Source: Mayamaea pseudoterrestris (taxonomy: Eukaryota > Bacillariophyta > Bacillariophyceae > Sellaphorales > Sellaphoraceae). Taken from it: a stretch of 64,000 nucleotides of DNA. Shown here piece by piece: positions 12,951 through 23,087 of the stretch (within the stretch, counting starts at the first letter, position 1; every line of letters begins with the position of its first letter). Location: contig BROI01000022.1 of assembly GCA_027923505.1 (NCBI GenBank), forward strand, positions 1 through 64,000. The letters run 5' to 3'. The translations under genes and the position numbers were made by a program. The notes below the pieces were generated by a model. It worked only from the letters and a program-made list of their open reading frames with translations, did not search any database and was not told the origin of the DNA.

Positions 12951-14450
12951 CAATTCACAAGAAGGACACTCATCAGCACTGCACAGTCCAAGTCGTGTCT
13001 CGCAGCATGATACCACCTCGAACAAAGTGCATGACAAGCAATTGGGTGCTCAAGAAGAAGTCAATTGGAACAGACAAAGCACGAATCACAGCAAGAGGCT
13101 ACGAACAAGAAGACGGAATCCATTACGACAGCAACAAGATCTCATCTCCAGTAGCATCGCCAACGTCCATCAAGATTGTCACAACTCTTGCCATCATGAT
13201 GGGATACGAGCCACACATCTTCGATATAAGCGGAGCCTTCCTCTACGGCACGTTTGACGAAGGCCACGAGTGCTACATGCACATACCTGAAGGTTTCCAA
13301 GACGACTATCCACCCAATCACGTTTGGCTACTCAAGCGCACGCTATACAGGAACTGTGCTGCGAGCGTTCTGGGACCAACTGGTCAAAGCACTTCGACAG
13401 ATAGGATTTGAACGGAGTGTTGCCGACCCCTGCCTGTTTTACAAACAAGATGGTGACCGCCACATGCACATCGTCTCGCACATCGACGATCTCCTGTTAA
13501 GCGGCCCTCCGGACATGATTGAAGACACCAAGAAACAACTTCTACAGCACTTTGACGGCGAAGATGGTGGACCAATGGACGAGTACATCGGTTGCAAGAT
13601 TGAACGAGGCGAAAACTACATGCGATGGACGCAACCAGTCCTCCTACAAAGCTTACAAGACGAGTTTACAATCCCTCCGCCGAAGCGCCAAGAGGCATGC
13701 GTTCCTGCTCAACCCGGGACGGTGCTACCATGCATCAAAGAAGGCGATCCTTCCGCTCTGAGCAACAACAAACAGACGATTCTTCGACAAGGCCTAGGCA
13801 AACTACTTTACCTCGCCCGATGGTCTCGACCAGAGACACTCTACGCCATAAATGACTTATGCCGAGCCATGAAGACGGGAGAAGAAGCCCACGAGAAAGC
13901 CATGTACCGAGCCATCCGCTACATGTGTGCAACACCAAAGAGAGGCAGACTGTTCCTCCCAAACCGCGAGTATACCGGCCCAAACCACGTCTTTATCATC
14001 AGCGCCAGAAGTGATTCAGATTACGCCAAGGACCCTGACAAGCACAAGAGTCACTCCGGTGGCATCACATACCTTGAAGGCGTTCCCGTAGCCGAAGTTT
14101 GCCGCCTACAGAAACACGTCTCCCTTTCAGTAACTGAGTCCGAAATGTCCGCAGGCACCGACGTCATACAAGACATGCTTCACACACATGCCATTCTTCA
14201 GTCAATAGGCCTCAAAGTCCAACTGCCAATGGTCCTGGAAATGGACAACAGCGGCGCAATTGACATCATCAACAGCTGGAAAACAGGAGGGCGCACACGC
14301 CATGTTGACGTTCGCCACAACTTCGCTCGAGAGCTCAAAGAACACGGCATCCTCCTTGTCAAGTACATTGAAACCAAGAAGAACACTGCCGACATCTTCA
14401 CCAAGAACTTGGACCTTTCTACCTTCAATCGCCATGCACGGATCCTAGTT
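12950..14450 (+). mobile_element. Reverse transcriptase and RNase H region of copia element 1
   Basis: Copia reverse transcriptase blocks are visible: NWVLKKK, KARITARGYEQ, DISGAFLYG, HIPEGFQ and the catalytic HIDDLLLSGP (a variant of YVDDLL). RNase H follows, with SDSDYA, the VSLSVTESEM block, MDNSGAI and the terminal KKNTADIFTKNL, which are standard copia RNase H blocks. The region ends just before the purine tract at 14503-14512. Confidence 0.92.
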
Positions 14451-14512
14451 GGAGAGGATGAGTACTACAAGATGGATTCAATGCCTGAAGCCATCGCTCT
14501 CCAAGGGAAGGG

Positions 14513-15055
14513 TGCTGGGATCCCCGTTTTGGCCGACGAACAAAGCAACATTGAAAAGGACATCGACACGGTCTCAGCGGCACCAAGACACGGAACATCC
14601 CGTTCACGACCACACTCCCACGACGGCGAGAGTAGAAAGTCAGCCACTGGCTCAAACCCTACACACTTCACCGTACCCGAAGAAGTCACGACTGACAACC
14701 GTAGAAAGACTACCACAAGCACATCGAATACTGGAACCGGCGTACACAGCGAATGTTTGGCCCCTACAGAGCGAAGCCGTGCAAACACTACCAGCAGTGA
14801 AGACTATACTGCCAATTCTGTAGACGGACGAGAGCCATCCCGCCTACGGGATGGCCAGTACAAAATGACACGACCGGTAGACAATATACATACGTATGAA
14901 TGAGAAGCCACTCTTGGATGCGAAATCGACCGCTTCACTTTCGTCTCATTCTAGAGGATCTACTAACAATAGATTCAAAGTTTCCCCAGTCTTTTAGCGT
15001 TTAAACCGTCTTTTCTCCCTACTTCCGTACGGACCTTCATCTTGGATCTCAAGCA
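14513..15055 (+). repeat. 3' LTR of copia element 1
   Basis: 543 bp, TG...CA, about 99% identical to the 5' LTR. It is directly preceded by the polypurine tract AAGGGAAGGG (14503-14512) and followed by the GGCAA target duplication. Confidence 0.95.
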
Positions 15056-15150
15056 GGCAATGGGATTGGTGAGAACTTGTCACCAGTCTCAGCCAGCGGA
15101 TGTCAGGGTTTCCAAATGCACTTTCACCATGTTTTTACTTATTCCAGCCT
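15056..15150. repeat. Satellite A remnant right of the insertion
   Basis: Starts with the second GGCAA target copy and continues TGGGATTGGTGAGAACTTG-TCACCAGTCTCAGCC, matching the decayed satellite A unit left of the element (about 4037-4080) and keeping most of the dyad. Similarity fades by about 15.15 kb. The remaining roughly 200 bp up to the first gene shows nothing recognisable. Confidence 0.85.
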
Positions 15151-15362
15151 GGTTGATGGATATCAATCCATATTTGTATCAACAGTATGTGCAGGAAAGA
15201 AGGCCAGCCAAGAGCTTTGGTGGTTCAAAGCTTACTGCTCGCGCACGCTTTGGAATACTAGCAACTACAAAGAGTCCACTACTGGTAAACATTCATTGGC
15301 TGAAAAGAGCGAGCCACAGCCTTCACGCATGCGATGCATGGAATCAAAGTTTTACAGTAGCC

Positions 15363-16190
15363 TTACAAACCTGCTTCAGTCTTCCATGAACTAATCTTTT
15401 CCCACTGATTTTGCGAAAACCATCCACTCGAAAGGCAAGTAGAAAACAGCATTTGCATGTGAAGACGATAATTGACTGGATTGTCGCTGTAGCGTCTGAC
15501 AAGAGCATCCCGGCATGCTTGAACGCAGTTAAAGATTCGATTCGGATCCATTAAATTATTAGTTGGGCCGTCCATGTATCGTGAAATGAGTTGGGACAAT
15601 TTCACGACGGAAAATCGATTGAAATAGTAATTCCCGGTAAAAATTCCAGGCACAATTTCGTTTCCCTTTAATCGAGCATTAATGGCAGCAAGCTCCTGAG
15701 TCAACTGGTCATTCTGGGTACGTAGCGCTAATACGCTGTTGCGTAATGTGGTCAGCTCTTGATTGGCAGCCATGTGCTGATTCACCGCTTTATAGTACAT
15801 GTCCTCCCAATGAATTGCCTCACTCATAAGATTCACATGCTCCGCCTGGAGTCTTACTATTTCTGTCTTTAGCGCTTCAGCGTCATCTACTGGTCGGCAG
15901 TGTTGCTTGGCGTCGGAAATGCTTCCTGTCCATTGACAGTTTCTGTCGCAGTTTCCGCACTTGACGTTGACGTCACTCCAGATGCGATACAATATCGATC
16001 CAGCAGCCATGGCAGTCGGCCTAGTGTTCGGAGCCCGGCAGTTTGGACAGTTGCCGGCGCGAGGCAAGCAAGAGTTGCAGAATAAATGTTGGCATTGGGT
16101 CAAGACTGGATCGACTGGAATGTTCAAGCAAATGGAGCAAGTCAAATGAGCGGATAACTCGTCGGGCTTTAGAGGGATTGGAGGATGCAT
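15363..16190 (-). CDS. RING-finger / TRAF-type zinc protein with coiled coil
   Basis: 275 residues, one exon. The N-terminus holds a C3HC4 RING finger: C18, C21, C33, H35, C38, C41, C48, C51. A second zinc-binding segment follows at 77-97 (KCGNCDRNC through QHC), spaced like a TRAF-type finger. Residues about 105-175 form a heptad-rich coiled coil, and the C-terminal 100 residues are of unknown fold. RING proteins of this layout are usually E3 ubiquitin ligases acting with E2 enzymes; substrate and location are unknown. The stop lies about 200 bp from the satellite A edge, making this the first single-copy gene beyond the repeat. It is divergent to the three-exon gene at 16267, with only about 76 bp between starts. 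Confidence 0.85.
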   Translation of the reverse strand: MHPPIPLKPDELSAHLTCSICLNIPVDPVLTQCQHLFCNSCLPRAGNCPNCRAPNTRPTAMAAGSILYRIWSDVNVKCGNCDRNCQWTGSISDAKQHCRPVDDAEALKTEIVRLQAEHVNLMSEAIHWEDMYYKAVNQHMAANQELTTLRNSVLALRTQNDQLTQELAAINARLKGNEIVPGIFTGNYYFNRFSVVKLSQLISRYMDGPTNNLMDPNRIFNCVQACRDALVRRYSDNPVNYRLHMQMLFSTCLSSGWFSQNQWEKISSWKTEAGL

Positions 16191-16266
16191 GGCGTGAACA
16201 GCTAAGAAGTAAGGTCCGGTAAAACAAACGCAGCGATGGACACTGGACAGTGATGGTCATCATTGC

Positions 16267-16950
16267 ATGCCTCCATCGAACGATGGTTGTCCGATTTCTG
16301 TCGTGTCGCAGCAGTTTCAATTTGGCGTCTTCCGGTACTCAGCGAATTCTCGTTTTGTTCTTTGGGATGACTTTGGAGTTGCAGTAGTAATCATGATGAC
16401 TTAAACAGACTTGTAAGAGTTCAGGATCATTCATCCCATATACATTGGTCCCGAAAAGATACACTACACTAGATTCCAGTTGCAAGCGCGTTGGAGGAAC
16501 TGTAGGATCATCGGGCTAAACAAATTTGATCCAACAATTTTCAACGGCTTATGCCAAGAATTGCCTTCTACGAATGATGGCGCATTTGAATTTTTTTTGA
16601 ATGCCTTGCGCACTCCAAACTTTGGCGCCTATCAGATTGCCACTTGTGGTAGCGCAGGGAAGAAAATGCTGCTTCACCGCTTCCGCAAGCTTCGCGACGC
16701 ACTCACTGTCAGTTCGATTATGATTGTAATTGAAATGTTCTGTTGAACACAAACGAGCAAAAGCTTTTACCAGCTGCAGTGTGCAATAAAAATTTTGCGT
16801 TACTCAGGTGCATTAGTAGGCGAGAACGAGCGAGCACTGATGATCGAACACCTGCTTGGAAGAGGACTCAAAGCAGCCCGTGAAGTTGGATCGAAGAAGC
16901 GCGTACAAGTTACCGTACTTTTGCTATGGTACGATATACAATCTATGTAG
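16267..16950 (+). CDS. Predicted three-exon gene, unknown function
   Basis: Not recognised. Three protein-like open stretches join in phase 0 through introns of normal local size: exon 1 16267-16383, intron 16384-16479, exon 2 16480-16707, intron 16708-16773 (GTCAGT...TTTTACCAG; a second in-frame acceptor lies at 16779), exon 3 16774-16950. The product would be 173 residues with no signal peptide or membrane segment. It has an aromatic N-terminus (FRYSANSRFVLWDDFG) and a basic helical C-terminal half (HRFRKLRDAL, ALVGENERALMIEHLLGRG). The model rests only on splice signals and on composition that looks coding. It could be a decayed gene, or have a further upstream exon. RNA evidence or a homologue would decide. 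Confidence 0.4.
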
Positions 16951-17004
16951 TTGTACTGCGGCTTAAAGTAGTAAAACCATTAATAAGGCTTGCCTGAAAT
17001 AAAT

Positions 17005-20000
17005 TTAGGCACTAAAGTTAGCAACGGCTTTGAGGTCAACCTTGTTGACTTTCTCGGCGAATCGCAGGCTGCAAAGGCTTTCATGAAAGTGCCCGCTAAG
17101 CGGATTGCAGCAAATGATGGCAAGAGTTTTGGAATTTCCTCCGAGGCTATCCTGCAAAAGGAAGGTAAGCTTTGATTCGCGAAATGGAATATTCTTGTCG
17201 CCCGCTTGTAAGCGCTCAATGACATTCGAAAGCGTGCTGAGACTTTTGTTGATGGCTTTCGTCTCTTCAAGAAGTGCTCCCTGTTTTTTTGACAAAGGGT
17301 GAGAATATTATATTCGATATGCGAATGATAAACACAATTGGAAACTTACACCAACATGATGGGTCCCACTCTTGTCTAGGCGTTCACTTCCGGCCAAGTC
17401 ACACACATTCAGCTTCCCCTGTCGAACGCTACCATCCTGCATCGTGACCGCGAAGTGAATTGTAAATATCATATGGCTACGGGAGCTTTCTTTGTTGGAA
17501 GCGGTAGCTTTCACACAGCGCCGACTCTGTGCCAAAGCAAGTACCTTCATGACATCTTCTCCGCTCGCCGTTGGAACGACGGTGTTCCCAACAACTTCTT
17601 TCGAAGTGACTTTCAGCGAGATTTCCTTGCCACCGGGCCCAGCGTTGTTGCCCAACAAATCAAAAACTTTCTCGTTGTATACTTCTAAAAGCTCGACAGA
17701 GAGACACACACTCGATGACCCACGAGAAAGTTCTTCGATTTCGTGCTTTGCACCAAAAAGTTTGCGGACTGCGCGCCCAATAAGGCCTTCGCATTCGTCT
17801 TCTCCCAACATTGTGTAGGTCTGGTGTAATACAAAAGATGTTAGCGGCCAACGAAAAGTCAATGACAAACCATACCATATATCAGTCGACTGACCTTGCC
17901 GCTTCCAGTTTGCCCATACGCAAATATTGTTACATTGAATCCGTCGACTGCACTCTGAACGAGAGGTTCCGTTGCGTCCCATACGTCTTCTTGTCCATGC
18001 TCGGGTGAGAAGACGCTATCAAAACCGAATTTCCACTGCTTGCGACGCTCCTTCAATCCACCGCGATCCTTGTGGGGCTCTGTCACAAGAATCAAGTTCT
18101 TGGTAAGATCGTCGCCAGAAGTGCACGCTTGCATCTTTGTGCTATCACTACGATCGTAGACACCAGGATAACGAAACAAGGCTGAATCGATGCCTTCCTT
18201 TCGCGTTACATCGCCATTATCTTTGGTGCCCGTGATCTCATGCGGCAGGGGAGGACGGACACGCACAAAGACCCGAATGTTACCGGCAAGTTGCATGACA
18301 CGAGCATGAAGATCGCGACGAACAAGAGCCCCTTCATGCAGCTTGCGGTACAGTTCGTTTTCGCGCTCGTTAAAGCCAGCCATATTAGTGCGAGCATCAT
18401 CTCGCTCCTGTTGGGTTGTCTTTAGCTCGCGCTCTCGGGCATGCAGCTTCTGCTCCATCTCGCGCAGCTTTACCTGGAACAATTGCTCACGCTCCGTCAA
18501 TCCTTGAACATTATGCAGCTCTGCTTCAGCTCGTTCCTTTGTTTGCTCCAGCTCACTTTTGACCGTTTCGTGCTGAATACGCTCGTTCGATAGCTCCAAT
18601 TCCAACGACTCTAGCTGCTCCGACAGCAGCCGCTTGGCTTCTTCGGATTCCTCTAGCTGACGTCGAGCAAACTCCAAAGCAATGTCGCGCTCTTCGAGCT
18701 GTTCCGAGAAGGATTGCTCTATCTCACCAAGCCGTTTGGCCATGACGGAGCTCTCTTCTTGTTTGTCAAAGATGCTTTGTTGAGCTTCACCTAGCTGTCG
18801 AAACAGTTCGCCAATCTTTGCATCCTTCTCAGCCATTGCAGTTTGAGTGACTTCAACCTGACGGGCCGACTCGTCTTGTTTTGCATCAAAGTCGGATTGC
18901 TGCTGCAAGATCTGACCCTTTAGCTCTTCAATCTCGCCCTTCAAGCATGAGATTGTATCAGTAAGCTCGATCATCGATTCATCATTAGCGGCCAGTTCCT
19001 TCGAAGCTTGTTCTAGCTTTGATTCAAGCTTCGGAATTGTCACCTTTTGTAGACTGTCGACAATGGCTTCATACTCCTTCACTTTTACATTGACATCTAA
19101 ATTCACTTGTTCCAGTGCGTTGATCTCATCGACCAAGATGCTATTCTTCGCCAGCAGTTGCTGGTAGTCCGTTCCAAGATTTTCCTTCTCTTCTTCCATC
19201 TGTTGGCGAAAAGCATCCAGCGCGCTCTTGCTTGAGTCTAGCTCTTGCTTGAGACCCGCTATTTCCTGTTCCAATCGATGACACTTTTCCAGCTGCTCTG
19301 TCTTTTCGCCGCGCACAGCCGTTAACTGCTCCTCTAAGCGCATTTGCGCTTGCTTAAGCTCGTCAATTTGCTTGTTGGCGTGGCGTTCATACTCCTTGAG
19401 CTCCGTTTGCAGGCGAGTGGTGGCGACGAGGTGCTCATTCTTGTCGTGTTGCCACTTTTCGCTCGTGTCTTTGAGCTCCGTCTGCAGATTGTCATTCTTT
19501 ATCTCCAGCTTTTGATTCGTCTCTCCAAGTTTCTCATTCTGCTGCCCAAGATTTTCAACGAGTAGCTGAATCTGGCCATTATCGCCGCTGGAATCGCTCG
19601 GTTTGAACTGCTGCATCAACTCCTTGATGCTTGTAAGAATGTCATCCTTGTCAACGTGCTTGGCTCGGCCGCCCGATTCCGTCAAGGACGACGCATCGGT
19701 CGAATGATCGGAGGCAGTTTCGCGTTGGCTAGTCGGCGGATCCGCTTTCGGAGGCGAGTCTGGGAAAGAGTAGTCCTGGCCCATGGAGTTCATGTCAAAC
19801 TCGAGAAGCTGCCCTTTGGCTCGATTGGTCTCGACGCGAGAGCGACTGTAGAAAGGATTATGGTGTCAGAATATTTGGATAAGCTCAACAAAGCTTCGCT
19901 TGTCGCCAGTGAACGTACCGCTCCTCTTCCTTGTCGAGCTCCATTTGCCGAATCTTGGCTTGATCTGGAGGCGAAAAGGTAAGCTGCACTCCGCCTCCCT

Positions 20001-20418
20001 TTTGCATCATGCTAGGCGGAAGCTTGTTCTTCTTGGCCGAGCGAGTGATGCGAGGCGACATTTCTCCTCCTCGTTCCTCTGCTACCTAATATTGGAGAAG
20101 AAAAGATGCAAAATTCAGAATAGGTACAAATGATGATGGTGGTAGATCTAAAATTTGCCAACGATGGAGCAGCATGCGAAACTTTTGGCGTACCACATAG
20201 TATGGAGTCGTTCCAGGCTTGGCATTCTCCTTGGCAGCAAGTGATTCCGACGAGTTTTGACGCGACAAGGACTGGCGCCGACGAATAATGTTCTTGGGTC
20301 CGACGCTAGTGGCAGAGGAAATGGTGGCTGGAAGCGACAGGCGCTTCTTGTTGCGTGAAGCGCTCGAAACACTGGAAGCTCGCTTGCGCGATGCGTCGCG
20401 GCTGCTGGCGAGAGGCAT
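17005..20418 (-). CDS. Kinesin-14 family C-terminal motor protein (five exons)
   Basis: Spliced model: exons 20418-20194, 20085-19919, 19845-17895, 17820-17350, 17280-17005; introns 108, 73, 74 and 69 bp, all GT-AG, frames continuous, 1029 residues. A basic Ser-rich head (1-130) precedes about 450 residues of coiled coil (about 190-640). The motor starts at about 653 with the kinesin-14 neck-motor junction LAGNIRVFVRVRPP. The P-loop GQTGSGK is at 775-781, and the next intron cuts right after the GSGK lysine codon, with TYTM opening the next exon. Switch I NKESSRSH and switch II DLAGSERL are intact, as is the AINKSLSTLSNVI helix. C-terminal motors of this class move toward microtubule minus ends in spindles or transport. 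The start is the first in-frame ATG after two upstream exons that join cleanly. Confidence 0.95.
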
Positions 20419-20736
20419 GCCTGCTAGTAATTATCGAGATGATTGATGAATAGTCTAAAGTCTTTGCTTCATTAACTGTAAGAGCAACTCTCCATCGTCG
20501 AGTTGCCGGAAAGTGGTCGTTGATTGCGCGATGATGGCTGATCGAGCCGTTAAGATACCTTCCGATGTCGCTGCGACAAAAGCTGACAAAATTTTTGATT
20601 CTACATCGCACCGGTTTTGGCCGGTGACCAAGAAAAATCATCGTTCCATTTTCGACGCGAAGACAGCGTCAATGCTTCACAAACAAGCACTGTTCAACGC
20701 ACTCGAGAGAAAAGAACACGTTATAAGTGATTAAGG
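20419..20736. promoter_or_regulatory. Divergent intergenic region, kinesin / Rpr2-like gene
   Basis: 318 bp between two divergent starts, so it must hold both promoters. No clear TATA box. The stretch CCGGTTTTGGCCGG near 20611 is partly palindromic. Nothing else is recognised. Confidence 0.45.
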
Positions 20737-21639
20737 ATGTCGACTATCTTGTCCCCGCCGCAAAATGGGAACAGCCTCTCCAACGAAGAACAAATTACCT
20801 TGACATTTCGACAGACGGCATGCTGGCTGGCAGCTCAAGCAACGAGGGAAACAAAAGCTTTGAATGTCAAATGCGCGATGGATGATAATGCACCAGAAGA
20901 GTTGGATACAAGTTTACTTCCGTCCATGCAAGTAGCTCAGTATCTTTTAGACAATGGTCATCCCGGATTCATTCCGGCAAAGCTTCATACAGAATTGATG
21001 TCACGACAAGGAGATGAGTCAATTACTAGTGAAACAATCAACAAGGCTGACAATACTGTTGAAGTTTATTTGCCATGCTGCAAGCAATGTGGAGCGGTTT
21101 TGCAGCCTGGCCATGACGGAACAAGGGTGCGAGTAATGGCCGAACTTCGAGCATCTCGCACACGACGACGACGCGCACAAGCCAAGCTAAGAAGGCAAAA
21201 GAGAATTCGAAAGAATGACGTGCAATATGCACGCATACACGACTATGGTCAGCAGATGAATGACTCGAGTGACCGATTGCAGGAGCAGTGCTTGCAGCTT
21301 ACTTGCGGCACGTGCGGAGCATGTACGTACGCGCCAACGCATTGCGACAATAAGAACGATGGTAACATGGGTAGCACAGAGTCTCTGAATGCATCAAAGA
21401 TGCAAATTACAAACAAGGTTCGACCAACTGCTTCCAAAAGCAAGCAACAAGCTGTAGGTGGTGGTAGAAACAAGCCAGCTACCAGCAACGACAATTTGGA
21501 GTTTATCCGCCTTCCGACTTCCAAACGACCGTCTGATACTCCGGCGCAGCTACTAACGCTCGACCAGCCTCGCAAAAAGAAGAAGAAAAAGCAAGCCGCC
21601 AATCCTCTGATGGACTTTTTGTCTTCACTGAATAGTTGA
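20737..21639 (+). CDS. Rpr2/Rpp21/Snm1-like RNase P/MRP zinc protein (tentative)
   Basis: 300 residues, single exon. Two CxxC pairs, C115/C118 (CCKQCGAVLQPG) and C190/C193 (LTCGTCG), are separated by a strongly basic helix (RASRTRRRRAQAKLRRQKR). This is the arrangement of the Rpr2/Rpp21/Snm1 zinc-ribbon family, whose members bind RNA in RNase P and RNase MRP and help process tRNA and rRNA in the nucleus or nucleolus. The N-terminal helical 100 residues also fit that family. The C-terminal half is low-complexity and ends with a run of lysines and NPLMDFLSSLN. Identification rests on metal ligands and layout, not close sequence identity, so another zinc-ribbon RNA-binding protein is possible. 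Divergent from kinesin and convergent with selenoprotein K. Confidence 0.55.
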   Translation: MSTILSPPQNGNSLSNEEQITLTFRQTACWLAAQATRETKALNVKCAMDDNAPEELDTSLLPSMQVAQYLLDNGHPGFIPAKLHTELMSRQGDESITSETINKADNTVEVYLPCCKQCGAVLQPGHDGTRVRVMAELRASRTRRRRAQAKLRRQKRIRKNDVQYARIHDYGQQMNDSSDRLQEQCLQLTCGTCGACTYAPTHCDNKNDGNMGSTESLNASKMQITNKVRPTASKSKQQAVGGGRNKPATSNDNLEFIRLPTSKRPSDTPAQLLTLDQPRKKKKKKQAANPLMDFLSSLNS

Positions 21640-22270
21640 ATCGTTTGTCAATAGGCACATTCGTTACTGCGCTTTATCTGAACGGAATCATTGCAGCATT
21701 GGATTCAAAATTTATAACACGTATCATGATAGCGACTTTGTGAGAGCTAAAAGGCTGCGCTCCTGTATTAATGGCATTTTGCATTGCTCGACGATACGAC
21801 GAGCGACGAGGAATATCAAGCTGCTAGTTGTTTGGGCTGCATCATCCACGAACCGTAGCCACGGACTGCGTGCTGCAAAATAACTACATACATGCTGACA
21901 TCCTTCTTTACATACGTCGTTACAGCAGGTAAAGGTTCTGCCTTTGTCTACTTGCGCAGCCAAATGTCAACCTTCGTCGCTTGAATTCATTTATTATATA
22001 TATTAAGTCTCAACCACCCTTTGTCAAATCTACGCACATTATATACTCACAAGAGGCGAGTAGCAAGGTCTCCTTGTTCAGCTGTGCGCCTTGCCAGCTT
22101 CGAATTCGAAGCTGGTTTGGCTGTGCAGCGTCATTCGGCGGCAGCATTTCATATACTGCTTTGCCAGAGCCTTGCATGCTCATCACTCTTGTGCACGGGA
22201 GCAAATAATTTCGTCTGCCGCTACAGTCTTCCTCGCCTTGTAGCAGCAGACGCGATTCTTATTGCCCCCA
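21640..22270. other. Convergent 3' region, Rpr2-like gene and selenoprotein K
   Basis: 631 bp between convergent stops. It should hold both 3' UTRs, including the SECIS element that the selenoprotein K transcript (minus strand) would need. By eye, an ATGA at 22183-22180 (minus) and another near 22136 are candidate quartet motifs, but neither gives the standard stem with a matching GA and apical AA, so I do not call a SECIS. A perfect 22-bp inverted repeat lies at 22094-22115. No further gene is seen. Confidence 0.4.
22094..22115. repeat. Perfect 22-bp palindrome in the selenoprotein K 3' region
   Basis: Two 11-bp arms, CCAGCTTCGAA and its exact complement, with no spacer. Three further pairs (GCC/GGC) follow beyond a small internal bulge. 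As RNA it would make a strong hairpin in the 3' UTR of the minus-strand gene. Confidence 0.9.
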
Positions 22271-22737
22271 TTATCTGGCTCACCCGCCGCCAGCGGCGCA
22301 ATCCACCGTCCCTAAATCTCGCACGCCGCGAATGTTTGCGCCAGGTCTTCGTCCAAGTTGCTGGCCGCCACCATAGGAACCAGATGGATCTCTGTATGAC
22401 TTTCCACCGTTTCGTTGCGCAAAGGTACGCTTCTGGAATATCATGAAAGGGAGAGTAATTTGGTGAGAAAGTAATACACGAGCAAGTAGAGTGACAGCGT
22501 GACTCGGGCGTGACAGGCAGCGTATACCAACGATGCTGCCACTCGTTTCGTCTTTTGGCATCAATTCCTCCCAAATCAAAAACTTACAGATCCAGCTTTA
22601 CTTTCAATCGCTTTCGGATTAGTTATAGTCACAAAGAATAGCGTAATCAAGGACCAAACGGAGGCAAACATGTCCTGCACCATTCGAAGCCAGGACTTTT
22701 TGGCGCCGACGGTGCCGTCGGGAGCTATGTATGGCAT
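22271..22737 (-). CDS. SELENOK: Selenoprotein K (in-frame TGA = Sec)
   Basis: Two exons, 22737-22588 and 22432-22271, with a 155-bp GTAAGT...TTCCAG intron in phase 0; 103 residues. It has the SelK plan: short lumenal start MPYIAPDGTVGAKKSW, one membrane segment (about 22-40), then a basic Gly/Arg/Pro-rich cytosolic tail with GRRPGANIRGVRDLG. The tail reaches a TGA at 22282-22280, followed by Ala, Arg and a true TAA. Read as Sec, the end is GGG-U-A-R with Sec101 of 103, matching the family end GGUGR with Sec third from the end. SelK is an ER membrane protein tied to ER-associated degradation and palmitoylation. If TGA were a plain stop, the family's defining residue would be missing. The start was chosen at MPYI, since upstream codons do not resemble the family. 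Confidence 0.9.
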
Positions 22738-23087
22738 TATAAAGCTTGTATGTGATTCTGTCTGTAGAAGCTTGATGAAAGTATTGTAAGTTGCGCTAGT
22801 AGTAGTTGCAGCAGCTGCGTTATTGTGCCTTTCGTCATGGTCGTCGAACACCAAGCAGCAGTCATCGTGCAATCGTGAATACTGTTCCGCATGACGTGAA
22901 ATGCCACGTGGAAAACGTCAATCGGCGCGGCGCGCGCCAACGAAACGTTCGGCCATGGCGCAACACGACAGACGGATGAAGCAAGTTCTTTCAGCGACGG
23001 AGCGGCTTGCATCGCCCAAATTTTTTTCTATATACAGTTCTGATAAATATTTGTAGCTGACCCAATCAAATTGCAAGTACTAGCAAA
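22738..23087. promoter_or_regulatory. Divergent intergenic region, selenoprotein K / RraA-like gene
   Basis: 350 bp between divergent starts. It contains a GC-rich, nearly palindromic stretch GGCGCGGCGCGCGCC near 22924-22938. No other motif is recognised. Confidence 0.45.

Larger units (their letters stand above)
4213..15055 (+). mobile_element. Ty1/copia LTR retrotransposon inserted in satellite A
   Basis: A complete-looking element frame of 10.8 kb is bounded by two LTRs of about 542 bp that begin TG and end CA, and by a 5-bp target-site duplication GGCAA (4208-4212 and 15056-15060). The sequence after the right duplication continues the satellite A unit, so the target was the decayed edge of the array. 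Domain order is Gag (CCHC knuckle), aspartic protease, integrase, reverse transcriptase, RNase H, which defines the copia superfamily. A purine tract lies directly before the 3' LTR. The coding part is broken, with several interruptions, so it is a fossil copy. The LTRs differ at only about five positions (about 1%), pointing to a recent insertion. At 10.8 kb it is about twice the usual copia length, because of a long leader and a long spacer between integrase and reverse transcriptase. Confidence 0.96.

Noticed and set aside
15077-15394. Two overlapping plus-strand frames of about 105-115 codons between satellite A and the RING gene
   Set aside because: They begin in the satellite remnant, overlap the RING gene's end antisense, and show no family features.
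22120-22190. ATGA motifs in the selenoprotein K 3' UTR as a SECIS
   Set aside because: Spacing to AA and pairing before a matching GA do not fit the standard SECIS by eye; left open for a covariance search.
22021-22446. 141-codon plus-strand open frame opposite selenoprotein K
   Set aside because: It starts at TTG, lies antisense to the better supported two-exon selenoprotein K gene and its 3' UTR, and resembles no family.
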